DNA from: Chitinophaga rhizosphaerae
Lineage (GTDB): Bacteria; Bacteroidota; Bacteroidia; Chitinophagales; Chitinophagaceae
Assembly (NCBI RefSeq): GCF_003958645.1
Contig: NZ_RXLO01000010.1
Coordinates: forward strand, 1-64,000
Length of the DNA: 64,000 bases
Reading direction: 5' to 3'
Below, piece after piece: positions 53,273 through 60,998 of the stretch (position 1 is the stretch's first letter; each line of letters starts with the position of its first letter). The notes beneath the pieces are model-generated. The model worked only from the letters and a program-made list of their open reading frames with translations. It made no database searches and had not been told where the DNA came from. A program made the position numbers and the translations under genes.

Positions 53273-53895
53273 AAAGCGCCGCTATTCTTTTGTTCCTTGT
53301 GCTGATGGGGTTTCGCCCAGCGGGCGCCCAATCCCATGATGTAATTCAACTGGGGCTCAACATCGAGAAGTTAAATCAGTTCCGCCAGATATTGGCTGAC
53401 ATGCGCCGCGCCTACACAGTGCTCAGCCGCGGTTACAATGCTGTCCGCGACCTGTCCCAGGGGAATTTTAAGCTACATGAACTGTTTTTGGATGGCCTGA
53501 TGGCGGTCAGCCCCGGCGTTGCCCGATATCGGCGCATTCCGGAAATTATCGCGATGCAGCGGATCATCGTCGCGGAGTACCGCACCGCTCTTTCCCGGTT
53601 CCGACGAAATGGGATGTTTACTCCTGATGAGCTTTCGGCCATTAAGCGCGTGTACGCCGGCCTCTTTGACAAATCTGTACGGAACCTCGAAGAGCTGGTA
53701 TTGATCGTGACCGGAGGCAAGTTGCGGATGACCGATGCCGAGCGCATGGCGGCAATTGACCGCGTTTTTGCGTCGGTGCAAAGCGATTTGTCCTCTTTGC
53801 GGCAATTCAATCTCAACACCGGCTCCGTGGCTCGCATACGGGTCGGCAGGTTCCAGGAAATAGAACAGCTAACCGGCCGCCAGGCCAGTAAATAG
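53269..53895 (+). CDS. exported helical tra-region protein (TerB-like annotation group)
   Basis: The 208-residue product has a signal peptide (ILLFLVLMGFRPAGAQS) and the motif YTVLSRGYNAVRDLSQGNFKLHELFLDGLMAVSP, parallel to the preceding protein. The C-terminal half (DELSAIKRVYAGLFDKSVRNLEEL ... MTDAERMAAIDRVF) resembles proteins often labelled TerB family in Bacteroidetes transfer regions. It starts within the previous stop codon and is 7 bases from traJ. Confidence 0.75.
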   Translation: MKSAAILLFLVLMGFRPAGAQSHDVIQLGLNIEKLNQFRQILADMRRAYTVLSRGYNAVRDLSQGNFKLHELFLDGLMAVSPGVARYRRIPEIIAMQRIIVAEYRTALSRFRRNGMFTPDELSAIKRVYAGLFDKSVRNLEELVLIVTGGKLRMTDAERMAAIDRVFASVQSDLSSLRQFNLNTGSVARIRVGRFQEIEQLTGRQASK

Positions 53896-53902
53896 GAAAT
53901 CC

Positions 53903-55108
53903 ATGAAAAAGTCCTTCCTGTTGGTGCTGCTAATAGCGGCATTGCCCGCCGTTTGTCTTGCCCAGTCGGGCGGAAACGCGGATATCCAGAAACTCCATGA
54001 TATACTTGACCGGATTTACGACGATATGATCCCGCTTTGCGGCCGCTTGACGACGGTCGCGCGGGGCATAGCCGGCTTCGGCGCCATCTTCTACATCGCA
54101 GCCCGCGCTGGCCGGAGTCTGGCGGCGGCGGAACCTATCGATTTTTTCCCGTTGCTGCGCCCTTTCGTGCTCGCTGTGCTGATCGGTATCTATCCGCTGG
54201 TGTTGGGCGTTATCAACGGTATTCTTCAGCCAACGGTTGACGCAACGAACGAGCTTGTCACCCAAAGCGACAACGCTGTAAAGGAACTGATGCGTGTGGA
54301 ATATGAGTTACTCGCGAAAGGAAAGGCGGAATTGCCCCCCGGCAGCCCGGAGACCAGCGACCAGGAAATGCAGGAATACTACAAGTACCTCAACGCTCAA
54401 ACGGCGGGTGAAGAGAATTCCCGTGGATTCTGGAGCCTGATGTGGGGAAAGGTCGAAGGAACGATCCTTTACTACGTCCAGCTTATTGTGTCGAAGATAC
54501 TCCAGATCCTTTTCTACGCCGCTGCGCTTTGTATCGACGCCATGCGGACGTTTCACCTGGTCATCCTCGCCATCGTGGGGCCGTTTGTCTTCGCCCTGAG
54601 CGTTTACGACGGTTTCCAGCATACGTTGTCCGTCTGGCTTGCCCGGTATATAAACGTATACATGTGGCTTCCCGTTGCCAATCTCTTCGGTGCCATGATC
54701 TCCCGTATTCAAGAAAATCTTATCAAGAATGACATTGAAGCCGTGCTCGCTGGCGGAAACAATGCAACGTATAGCTTGACCAGCGTGGCTTACATCGTGT
54801 TCCTCGTCGTCGGCATCGTCGGGTATTTCACCGTGCCGTCGATCGCCAACTACATCGTGCACGCCAGTGGCGGCAATGCCCTGTTATCGAAGTTTCAATC
54901 TGCGGCGCGCACCGCTGTGGTTGCGGGTACAGGAGGCGCCGGAGCCGCAGCGGGCTCCTCTTCAGCAGCCGGGGCGTCGGCGGCTGGAAGTGCGGCAGCC
55001 GACACCGGCGCGTCTGACAAATTGCGTTACCCGATGGCGGATGCCGCAAACTCGGAAGGCTATAACAAGGACGCTGGGCATCAATTCAATCAAATCTCAG
55101 GTAAGTAA
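53903..55108 (+). CDS. traJ: TraJ, polytopic conjugation membrane protein
   Basis: The 401-residue protein has a signal peptide and several membrane helices (about 50-70, 80-112, 185-235 and 285-310). The motifs GIAGFGAIFYIAARAGRSLA and FHLVILAIVGPFVFALSVYDGF are typical of TraJ. It is the VirB6-like inner-membrane component by topology. The C-terminal tail is Ala/Gly/Ser-rich and disordered. It follows the operon order G-I-x-x-J-K. Confidence 0.92.
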   Translation: MKKSFLLVLLIAALPAVCLAQSGGNADIQKLHDILDRIYDDMIPLCGRLTTVARGIAGFGAIFYIAARAGRSLAAAEPIDFFPLLRPFVLAVLIGIYPLVLGVINGILQPTVDATNELVTQSDNAVKELMRVEYELLAKGKAELPPGSPETSDQEMQEYYKYLNAQTAGEENSRGFWSLMWGKVEGTILYYVQLIVSKILQILFYAAALCIDAMRTFHLVILAIVGPFVFALSVYDGFQHTLSVWLARYINVYMWLPVANLFGAMISRIQENLIKNDIEAVLAGGNNATYSLTSVAYIVFLVVGIVGYFTVPSIANYIVHASGGNALLSKFQSAARTAVVAGTGGAGAAAGSSSAAGASAAGSAAADTGASDKLRYPMADAANSEGYNKDAGHQFNQISGK

Positions 55109-55119
55109 ACTCCCAGGCT

Positions 55120-55731
55120 ATGTTCCAACATTTCAAAAATGTAGATGCCGCTTTCCGGCACATCAGACTGTTTTCTTACTTATTCCTTGCCGTTAACGGT
55201 ATTGGCTCCGCGCTGGCCCAATACTGGGCCGTGCGTGTTGTCCGGGAAGAACGGTCGAAGGTGTATGTACTCGCCAACGGCAAATTGTTGGAGGCAACAG
55301 GCACGGATAAGAGGCGCGTATTGGAAATAAGGGTGAAAGACCATGTGCGTGATTTCCATCATTTTTTCTTTACCGCTTCTCCCGACGAAGAAGCTATCCG
55401 CCGAGGCGTCACGCGGGCGCTGTATTTGGCCGACGCGACTGCAAAAAAGGAGTATGACAACCTCCAGGAGTCAGGCTACTACACCGGGATCGTTTCCGGA
55501 AACATCAACCAGTTTGTTGAAGCCGACAGCGTTGCGGTTGATGTGAATGCAAGTCCAGTCCGTTTTGCTTTTTACGGAAAGCTGAAGATCGTTCGCGCCA
55601 CCTCCACCATCGTCCGCTCGCTCATCACCACGGGCACCATAACAGAAACCGCCGCAATCAGCGAAAATAACCCGCAGGGTATGCTGATTGGCGCATGGCG
55701 GATCATTTCAAACCAAGACATGCACCGATGA
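55120..55731 (+). CDS. traK: TraK, VirB8-like conjugation protein
   Basis: The 203-residue protein begins MFQHFKNVDAAFRHIRLFSY, then has one membrane helix (about 20-38) and a periplasmic domain with LEIRVKDHVRDFHHFFFTASPDEEAI and GMLIGAWRII near the end. This is the classical TraK pattern of Bacteroidetes elements. It starts 11 bases after traJ and overlaps the next start by 4 bases. Confidence 0.92.
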   Translation: MFQHFKNVDAAFRHIRLFSYLFLAVNGIGSALAQYWAVRVVREERSKVYVLANGKLLEATGTDKRRVLEIRVKDHVRDFHHFFFTASPDEEAIRRGVTRALYLADATAKKEYDNLQESGYYTGIVSGNINQFVEADSVAVDVNASPVRFAFYGKLKIVRATSTIVRSLITTGTITETAAISENNPQGMLIGAWRIISNQDMHR

Positions 55732-56054
55732 AAATTCTCCAAAACATCATCCGCGGGCACGATGAAGTTCCTCTTGCACCGGAACGCCAGAACGGTCGGC
55801 GTTGGCTCAAGACGCTGGCGAGCTACCTCCGGCGCAGTGAGCAACTTTTTACTGTTAGGCAAAAACAAACGATGCTACTGTGCTTCACGCTGGTAGCCGG
55901 AACCTGTTTCCTTCACCTGGCAATTACCGGGGTGATTTCGCCGAGAAACAGCCATCGCCCGCCGATCAGGCAGGAAAGGCTCCAGCACTTGCAGGCGCCG
56001 CTGCCACAGGCACTTTCGCTCGATTCGATTCAGAACAAAAACCTTTTACCATGA
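55728..56054 (+). CDS. TraL-position small membrane protein
   Basis: The ATG at 55728 overlaps the traK stop (ATGA). The 108-residue product has a basic N-terminus and one membrane helix (MLLCFTLVAGTCFLHLAI, about 48-66), with a Pro/Gln-rich tail. Position and size fit TraL of conjugative transposons. Sequence similarity in this small protein is weak, so the name is positional. Confidence 0.65.
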   Translation: MKILQNIIRGHDEVPLAPERQNGRRWLKTLASYLRRSEQLFTVRQKQTMLLCFTLVAGTCFLHLAITGVISPRNSHRPPIRQERLQHLQAPLPQALSLDSIQNKNLLP

Positions 56055-57265
56055 CTTCCATACCACTCTCAAAACTCGACATCAGTAAACTACTGAAGTT
56101 ATTGCCAGTAGCGGCGTTCGTGCTGACGCTGGGGTTCTATTACCTTTTTACCTTTTTGCGGGAATCTGGCACTCCTGCGGAAAAAACCGGGAAAAGTGCC
56201 TTCAATACAGACCTGCCCGGCCCCAAGCTGGACGATCGGTATAAGAACAAACTGGATTTATATATGGAAGCACGCCAGGACAGCCTCCGCAAACTGAAGG
56301 AAGCTCGCAGAGACTCCCTTCTGTTCCCGGTCGAGGGCGTTGCACCTGAAATCGTGAATGTCCCGCCGCAACTGCCGCAGGAAACTCGCCGTGCGACGTC
56401 AAGCACCGACCCCAACGAACGGAAGGTGGAGAAAGTGCTGGAGCGGCTACAGATGACCCTGGCCCAACAGGAAGCAGAGCCTCACATGCCCAACGCCGGT
56501 CTGCCGATTGCTCTTCCGTCCGACAAGCGGACTTCCGCCGACCTGGGGCGGTTAGAAAAGCTCATGGGTGATGTCGCAAACCCGCCTGATGACGTAGAGA
56601 TAAAGCGTTTGGACGGGATGCTGGACAAAATTTTGGAAATCCAGCAGCCGGGGCGCAATCCCGGGCATGCAAAGCCTGTTCCAGACGATACGCTGGAATC
56701 CTTCATCGCTACCGTTGCTGGCCCAAAACCCAGCGAGTATACTGACAACGGTTTTTATGGGCTTTCCGAAGAACCTACACCTCAAAGCATAGAACAACCG
56801 CCCGGAAACGGAACGATTGCGGCCACGGTACATGCCGACCAGCGTGTACGTACTGGCTCCATCGTCCGGTTACGACTGCTGCAGGATATATATGTCAACA
56901 ACGCCAAAATTCCGGCAAACAGTTTTGTCTTCGGAAGGGCCACTGTCGCCAAGGAAAGGGTTGAGCTCGATATTCGCCACGCTTTTTACGCCAATACCGT
57001 GCTACCGGTGAAACTGACCGTCTTCGATATCGACGGGATCGCGGGCATATCTGCGCCGGGCGCAGATGCCCGCGACGCGAGCCGTGAGGGGCTAAACCAG
57101 GCGGTGCAAAACCTGGAGCTGTACAACATGGACCCCAGCCTGGGGGCACAGGCAGCCGCATCCGGTATTCAGGCCGCTAAAAGCCTGTTATCGAAAAAGA
57201 CGAAAACGCCATATGCCACGCTCAAAGCCAATCACAAAGTCATGTTGGTAAACACTCGTTTTTAA
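56051..57265 (+). CDS. traM: TraM conjugation protein
   Basis: The ATG at 56051 gives 404 residues. It has a membrane helix (LLPVAAFVLTLGFYYLFTFL), a long Pro/Glu-rich linker and a C-terminal domain with VRLRLLQDIYVNNAKIPANSFVFGRAT, the VirB10-like core seen in TraM. The conserved PGPKLDDRYKNKLDLYMEA stretch near 50 is typical of the family. It spans inner to outer membrane in the transfer channel by analogy. It overlaps the preceding stop by 4 bases. Confidence 0.92.
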   Translation: MTSIPLSKLDISKLLKLLPVAAFVLTLGFYYLFTFLRESGTPAEKTGKSAFNTDLPGPKLDDRYKNKLDLYMEARQDSLRKLKEARRDSLLFPVEGVAPEIVNVPPQLPQETRRATSSTDPNERKVEKVLERLQMTLAQQEAEPHMPNAGLPIALPSDKRTSADLGRLEKLMGDVANPPDDVEIKRLDGMLDKILEIQQPGRNPGHAKPVPDDTLESFIATVAGPKPSEYTDNGFYGLSEEPTPQSIEQPPGNGTIAATVHADQRVRTGSIVRLRLLQDIYVNNAKIPANSFVFGRATVAKERVELDIRHAFYANTVLPVKLTVFDIDGIAGISAPGADARDASREGLNQAVQNLELYNMDPSLGAQAAASGIQAAKSLLSKKTKTPYATLKANHKVMLVNTRF

Positions 57266-57282
57266 CCAGTAAATCATCTTAT

Positions 57283-58128
57283 ATGAAACAATGCATCATT
57301 TTACCGTTGTTATTCCTGCTGACCCTCGGAAATGCGTCAGCCCAAATGGTGGAACTTCCCTCCAGCACGGCGATCACCCCTTATTCGCTTTCCGTAGGCT
57401 ACAACAAAACGACCGTGCTGATTTTTCCCGCGCCTATCAAGGATGCTGACAGAGGAAGACAGGACATAATCGTAAGCCGGCAGGCAGGCGTCGGCAATGT
57501 GTTAAAGGTGAAAGCCGCCCGCATGGATTTCGAGCCGTCCAATCTCCACGTCTTTACTGCGGACGGGAAGTTGTATTCCTTTGAAATTTCCTTTGGGGCC
57601 GGTAGCGGCGGCACCTTCGATTTGTCACGCCTGGCTGCTTCGACAGGCCGGGTGGCGCAGCATATGCCACTGATCTTCCCCGAAATGGAGGAAGGCATGC
57701 CCGATACCCAGCTACGGTTGTGTAAGGTTGAAGCTGGACAGCCCTTTTTCAGAAAAACGGCAAGAAAGCACCAGCTTCGCCTGCGGTTGCTATCGATCCA
57801 CTTCGACCAGGACAGGCTTTATTTCCGGTATCGCATATGGAACAAATCTTCTCTTCCATACTTTATCGATTTCACCCGCATGTATATTTCTGACGGTCGC
57901 CAGGTAAAACGTGCAACCGCGCAGCAGCAAGAGCTTGCACCGGATATTACCGCCGGGAGTAAGATGGTTCCCGGCCATTCAACTGCTGAGCTCGTTTTTG
58001 TAGTAAAGCGGTTTACTATACCCAAAGGGAAGAAGTTCCAGTTCGAAATCTACGAAAAGGACGGCGGACGGAATATTCAGATGGAAGTACGGAACCGGCA
58101 TCTGTTCAAGGCCAGGCCATTACTCTAA
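57283..58128 (+). CDS. traN: TraN (DUF4138), VirB9-like
   Basis: The 281-residue protein has a signal peptide (LPLLFLLTLGNASAQ). Its beta-rich body has SVGYNKTTVLIFPAPIKDADRG, GVGNVLKVKAARMDFEPSNLHVFTADG and PYFIDFTRMYISDGRQVKRAT, which are the signatures of DUF4138/TraN. It probably forms the periplasmic and outer-membrane part of the channel with TraM. It is 17 bases after traM. Confidence 0.93.
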   Translation: MKQCIILPLLFLLTLGNASAQMVELPSSTAITPYSLSVGYNKTTVLIFPAPIKDADRGRQDIIVSRQAGVGNVLKVKAARMDFEPSNLHVFTADGKLYSFEISFGAGSGGTFDLSRLAASTGRVAQHMPLIFPEMEEGMPDTQLRLCKVEAGQPFFRKTARKHQLRLRLLSIHFDQDRLYFRYRIWNKSSLPYFIDFTRMYISDGRQVKRATAQQQELAPDITAGSKMVPGHSTAELVFVVKRFTIPKGKKFQFEIYEKDGGRNIQMEVRNRHLFKARPLL

Positions 58129-58138
58129 AATCTGGTAC

Positions 58139-59269
58139 ATGAATTTTGCACAAACCGGCCCGGTGAACCGTGTCGCCGAGGCTCTTTCCCTCTACGCGAT
58201 TCAGGAGGCCCAATCTATCGCAGCCAACCCGGCAGGCTGGAAACAGGACGCTTCGGGACTTGATTTGAAAATTCGGTTCTATGAGGGTATCACAGCGGCG
58301 GCTTACCCGCACCCCTCGAAGGCCGAGCGCAGCACCCTCCGGTTTGTTCGCCATCAGATTAGGCGGATGAGCGCGATAAAATACCCGACGCCGTTGAGGC
58401 AGCTAATTTATCATCCGGTTTCCATTTTTCTGCGGGACATATTGCTGCAACGGCGCCAGGGCTTTCGGCAAATGGAAACACAGATCCGGCACACGATGCG
58501 TAACGAATTGCGGACGCTGAACCACCATGCTGTACAGCAGTCGTTGAATGACCGCGGGTTCCGACTTCCGGTAGAAACGATCCTGAGAAAGATGATGGCT
58601 CAGGAGATGCCGCAGTTTCATTTCAGGTATGCAGACCCGGCAAGGTGTAAGAATACCGAGTTCGTATTACATTTCGCGAAGGTGCCGGGAAGTGATTTCT
58701 ATTACTTCCAGTCCTTCGATGCCGCCACCCGGCCAGACCTACAGTCTATGCTGAACCGCCCTGCCGGAGCGGTTCAGCAATCTTTTGACTTGTATGCGGG
58801 AAAGTCGTTTTCCGCACCGGAGGCGGCTGCTTTGGTAAACGGCGGCTTTGTTGCCCATATCGAAGAGGGGCACGAGAAATGGTATTCCCTGGACACAGAA
58901 GGACAGCATCTGCCGGGACAGGTTCCTTTAATCATTCACTCTTTCGATTTGGAAGCGGAATTGAAAAAGTTGCCTTTGAGACCCTTATCTGCTACCCAAT
59001 CCACGAACCTGATCCGGGCATTACGGGAAGGGCAGGCGCGATCCGTTGAGCTTCAGATAGATGGTCGCGGAGTTCGTTGTAAAATACAAGCGGCGCCGCA
59101 GAGCCGGGCATTGGCAATATATGACGAACATGGACGCCGCCTTGCCTTCGCGAGCACTCCACAGAAGAATTCGGGCGCGAAGGCTAGCCTGGAAAACGGA
59201 TTGCGAGTATTGAGTGATATAGGAAATACGCCTACGGTCGATAAAAAGAAAAGGAAAATTGGCAAATAG
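58139..59269 (+). CDS. hypothetical protein at end of tra operon
   Basis: The 376-residue protein has no signal peptide. The first 190 residues are helical and rich in Arg and Gln (RHQIRRMSAIKYPTPLRQLIYHP ... QRRQGFRQMETQIRHTMRNEL). The rest contains FDLYAGKSFSAPEAAALVNGGFVAHI and RVQ/VELQIDGRGVRCKIQAAPQSRALAIYDEHG, which read like the repeated DUF3945/DUF4099-type modules of Bacteroidetes element proteins. It occupies the place where traO would be expected. A role in transfer is not shown. Confidence 0.7.
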   Translation: MNFAQTGPVNRVAEALSLYAIQEAQSIAANPAGWKQDASGLDLKIRFYEGITAAAYPHPSKAERSTLRFVRHQIRRMSAIKYPTPLRQLIYHPVSIFLRDILLQRRQGFRQMETQIRHTMRNELRTLNHHAVQQSLNDRGFRLPVETILRKMMAQEMPQFHFRYADPARCKNTEFVLHFAKVPGSDFYYFQSFDAATRPDLQSMLNRPAGAVQQSFDLYAGKSFSAPEAAALVNGGFVAHIEEGHEKWYSLDTEGQHLPGQVPLIIHSFDLEAELKKLPLRPLSATQSTNLIRALREGQARSVELQIDGRGVRCKIQAAPQSRALAIYDEHGRRLAFASTPQKNSGAKASLENGLRVLSDIGNTPTVDKKKRKIGK

Positions 59270-59447
59270 GCTTCCCGGTGTGGTCTTTTTTTGGGGGCCG
59301 GCAGTGGATATCAATTGAGCGTCCGTTGCGACGCTCCGTTCATCGGCATTTTTCCTGTTTAACTTACCATTCGTTTTTTATACAACCTATCGGAAACTCT
59401 CGTAGAAAGTGTTTCAGCCTGAAGTAGTATAAAAATAAAGCATCCAA

Positions 59448-59674
59448 AAAGGGGAAAGAGTAAAAAAGAGCGGCTAAGATAGTCGCGGGGTTTGGAATTG
59501 AAAAATCGCGGAGTGCCATAAACACGGGGCTCGGCTTTGGGGCATAAAAAAGGCCATGCAGAAAAGCGACTGCATGGCCTTTTTTATGCCCCGCTCTCTT
59601 TTATAGCTCCGCGATTTGTCAATGTCCAACTCCCGCGACTCATAGATGCCTTTCTTTTTTACTCTTTCCCCTTT
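59448..59674. repeat. 227-bp near-palindromic element
   Basis: The two ends are a perfect 22-bp inverted repeat (59448-59469 with 59653-59674). Further perfect pairs are 59481-59489/59632-59640, 59503-59513/59607-59617 and a central 23-bp stem 59539-59561/59570-59592 around an 8-base loop. Short pairs (59492-59496/59625-59629, 59497-59500/59620-59623, 59518-59522/59600-59604) fill the gaps. The centre alone could terminate transcription in both directions, but the outer arms are unexplained. It occupies most of the gene-free stretch 59270-59718. Confidence 0.85.
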
Positions 59675-59718
59675 CCAGAATGTTTTACCGCGGCTGACGC
59701 CGCAAAAAAATAAAGAAT

Positions 59719-60114
59719 ATGAAAGATTTCACACTTCAAACTTACAATCCTTCGGCCGCCCAGCCCGGTAGCCTCTATCTGCTTTCACGTGGAATGAACA
59801 CCGGTAAACCTGGATTTGAGCCCTGGCGGAATAGCTACGTGTTGTTCTGCGATCCGGTTGATCTCTACAAATATTACTGGTGCATCTACGGAATGTGGCA
59901 GGCGAAGGCGTTTCGCCAATATCTCCGCGGCACCTGTGTGCAATACATTTCAATTGGGGTTATGAAAACCGCTATCGTTTCTACGATGGCGGCTTTTTCC
60001 AACATCAACCGCTATATGGATCGACTACAGGCCATTACGGCCCTCGAGCTGAATCTACTCCAAAAGATCAAACTGATAGAGGCATTGAAGCAAAGCCTAC
60101 TCCGCTCTGCATGA
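59719..60114 (+). CDS. hypothetical ICE protein
   Basis: The 131-residue protein has an aromatic-rich centre (RNSYVLFCDPVDLYKYYWCIYGMWQAKAFRQYLRGTCV) and a helical C-terminus (LQAITALELNLLQKIKLIEALKQ). I know no family. It is the first gene after the 227-bp palindromic element and begins a run leading to DUF3560 and ParB. Confidence 0.6.
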   Translation: MKDFTLQTYNPSAAQPGSLYLLSRGMNTGKPGFEPWRNSYVLFCDPVDLYKYYWCIYGMWQAKAFRQYLRGTCVQYISIGVMKTAIVSTMAAFSNINRYMDRLQAITALELNLLQKIKLIEALKQSLLRSA

Positions 60115-60166
60115 ACATTCACCAAATAAACGGGAGTGCCGCCGGTAAAGTGGTACATCTGAGATT

Positions 60167-60937
60167 ATGAAACACGATTATCAAGAACGCAAGCAAAACC
60201 GCATCACGCGTGCCCTGGAGTTAGCCAGGAAAAAGGAACAGGAAAGCGATCAGCTTTACGATCATGCAAACAAAATGGCTTCGGTAATCCCGATGGGCCA
60301 GCCGATTCTCGTAGGTCATCATTCCGAAAAAAGAGATCGCCGGTTTCGCGGCCGAATCCACAACACTTTCGGTAAAGCCTTCAAATCCGCTGAACAGGCG
60401 GAATACTACCGGGAAAAGGCGCAGATCATAGAGAGTAATGATGCCATTTCTTCCGATGATCCGGAGGCGATTTCCAAACTGGAGGATAAACTGGCGCGCC
60501 TCAGTGCGCACCATGCTTTCATGAAAGCGGCGAATAAGTGCGTAAGAAAGCATGATATGGCCGCTTTCCTCCAGCTTGACGGGGCTTCAGAGGAGCTTTG
60601 GAAGGAATTGCACGACGAGAATGGTAATCCTGTGGGTTTCCCGCACTATCGGCTGCCTTATGCTAAAGCGGAAATGAAACGTATAGAAACCAGGATCGCG
60701 TTGCTGAAAAGATACGACGGCCAGGAGAACGAGGAAACCGAGAAAGGTGGCGTGCGCATCCTCCGGAATGTTGTAGCTAATCGGGTTCAGATATTTTTTC
60801 CGTCGAAGCCGGACGAAGAAACACGTACTCGCCTTAAAAAAGCCGGTTTCCGGTGGTGCCGCAGGGAATCCGCATGGCAAAGGCAGTTGTCCAGTTGGGC
60901 AGAGTGGCAAGCTAAGGATTTCCTCCCGGCAGGATGA
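60167..60937 (+). CDS. DUF3560 protein
   Basis: The 256-residue protein begins with a long charged helix (KQNRITRALELARKKEQESDQLYDHANKMASVIPMGQPILVGHHS) that is the DUF3560 signature, followed by EKRDRRFRGRIHNTFGKAFKSAEQAEYYREKA. The C-terminal 60 residues (NRVQIFFPSKPDEETRTRLKKAGFRWCRRESAWQR) form a small module common in plasmid and ICE proteins. DUF3560 genes are frequent on mobile elements; function unknown. Confidence 0.85.
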   Translation: MKHDYQERKQNRITRALELARKKEQESDQLYDHANKMASVIPMGQPILVGHHSEKRDRRFRGRIHNTFGKAFKSAEQAEYYREKAQIIESNDAISSDDPEAISKLEDKLARLSAHHAFMKAANKCVRKHDMAAFLQLDGASEELWKELHDENGNPVGFPHYRLPYAKAEMKRIETRIALLKRYDGQENEETEKGGVRILRNVVANRVQIFFPSKPDEETRTRLKKAGFRWCRRESAWQRQLSSWAEWQAKDFLPAG

Positions 60938-60946
60938 GTTGAAAAG

Positions 60947-60967
60947 CCCCGGCGCCAGGCGCCGGGG
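60947..60967. repeat. GC-rich palindrome
   Basis: CCCCGGCGCC (60947-60956) and GGCGCCGGGG (60958-60967) are perfect inverted copies around one base, between the DUF3560 and ParB genes. There is no U-tract, so termination would be weak. It could be a ParB or other protein binding site. Confidence 0.45.
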
Positions 60968-60998
60968 AAATTACAGTTGTTAATCAAAAAAATATAAT

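Noticed and set aside
55880..56050. Longer start for TraM
   Set aside because: It lies inside the preceding TraL-position gene; the ATG at 56051 gives the standard TraM start and a 4-base overlap.
60947..60967. Terminator after the DUF3560 gene
   Set aside because: The stem is strong, but no T-tract follows in either direction; listed as a palindrome instead.
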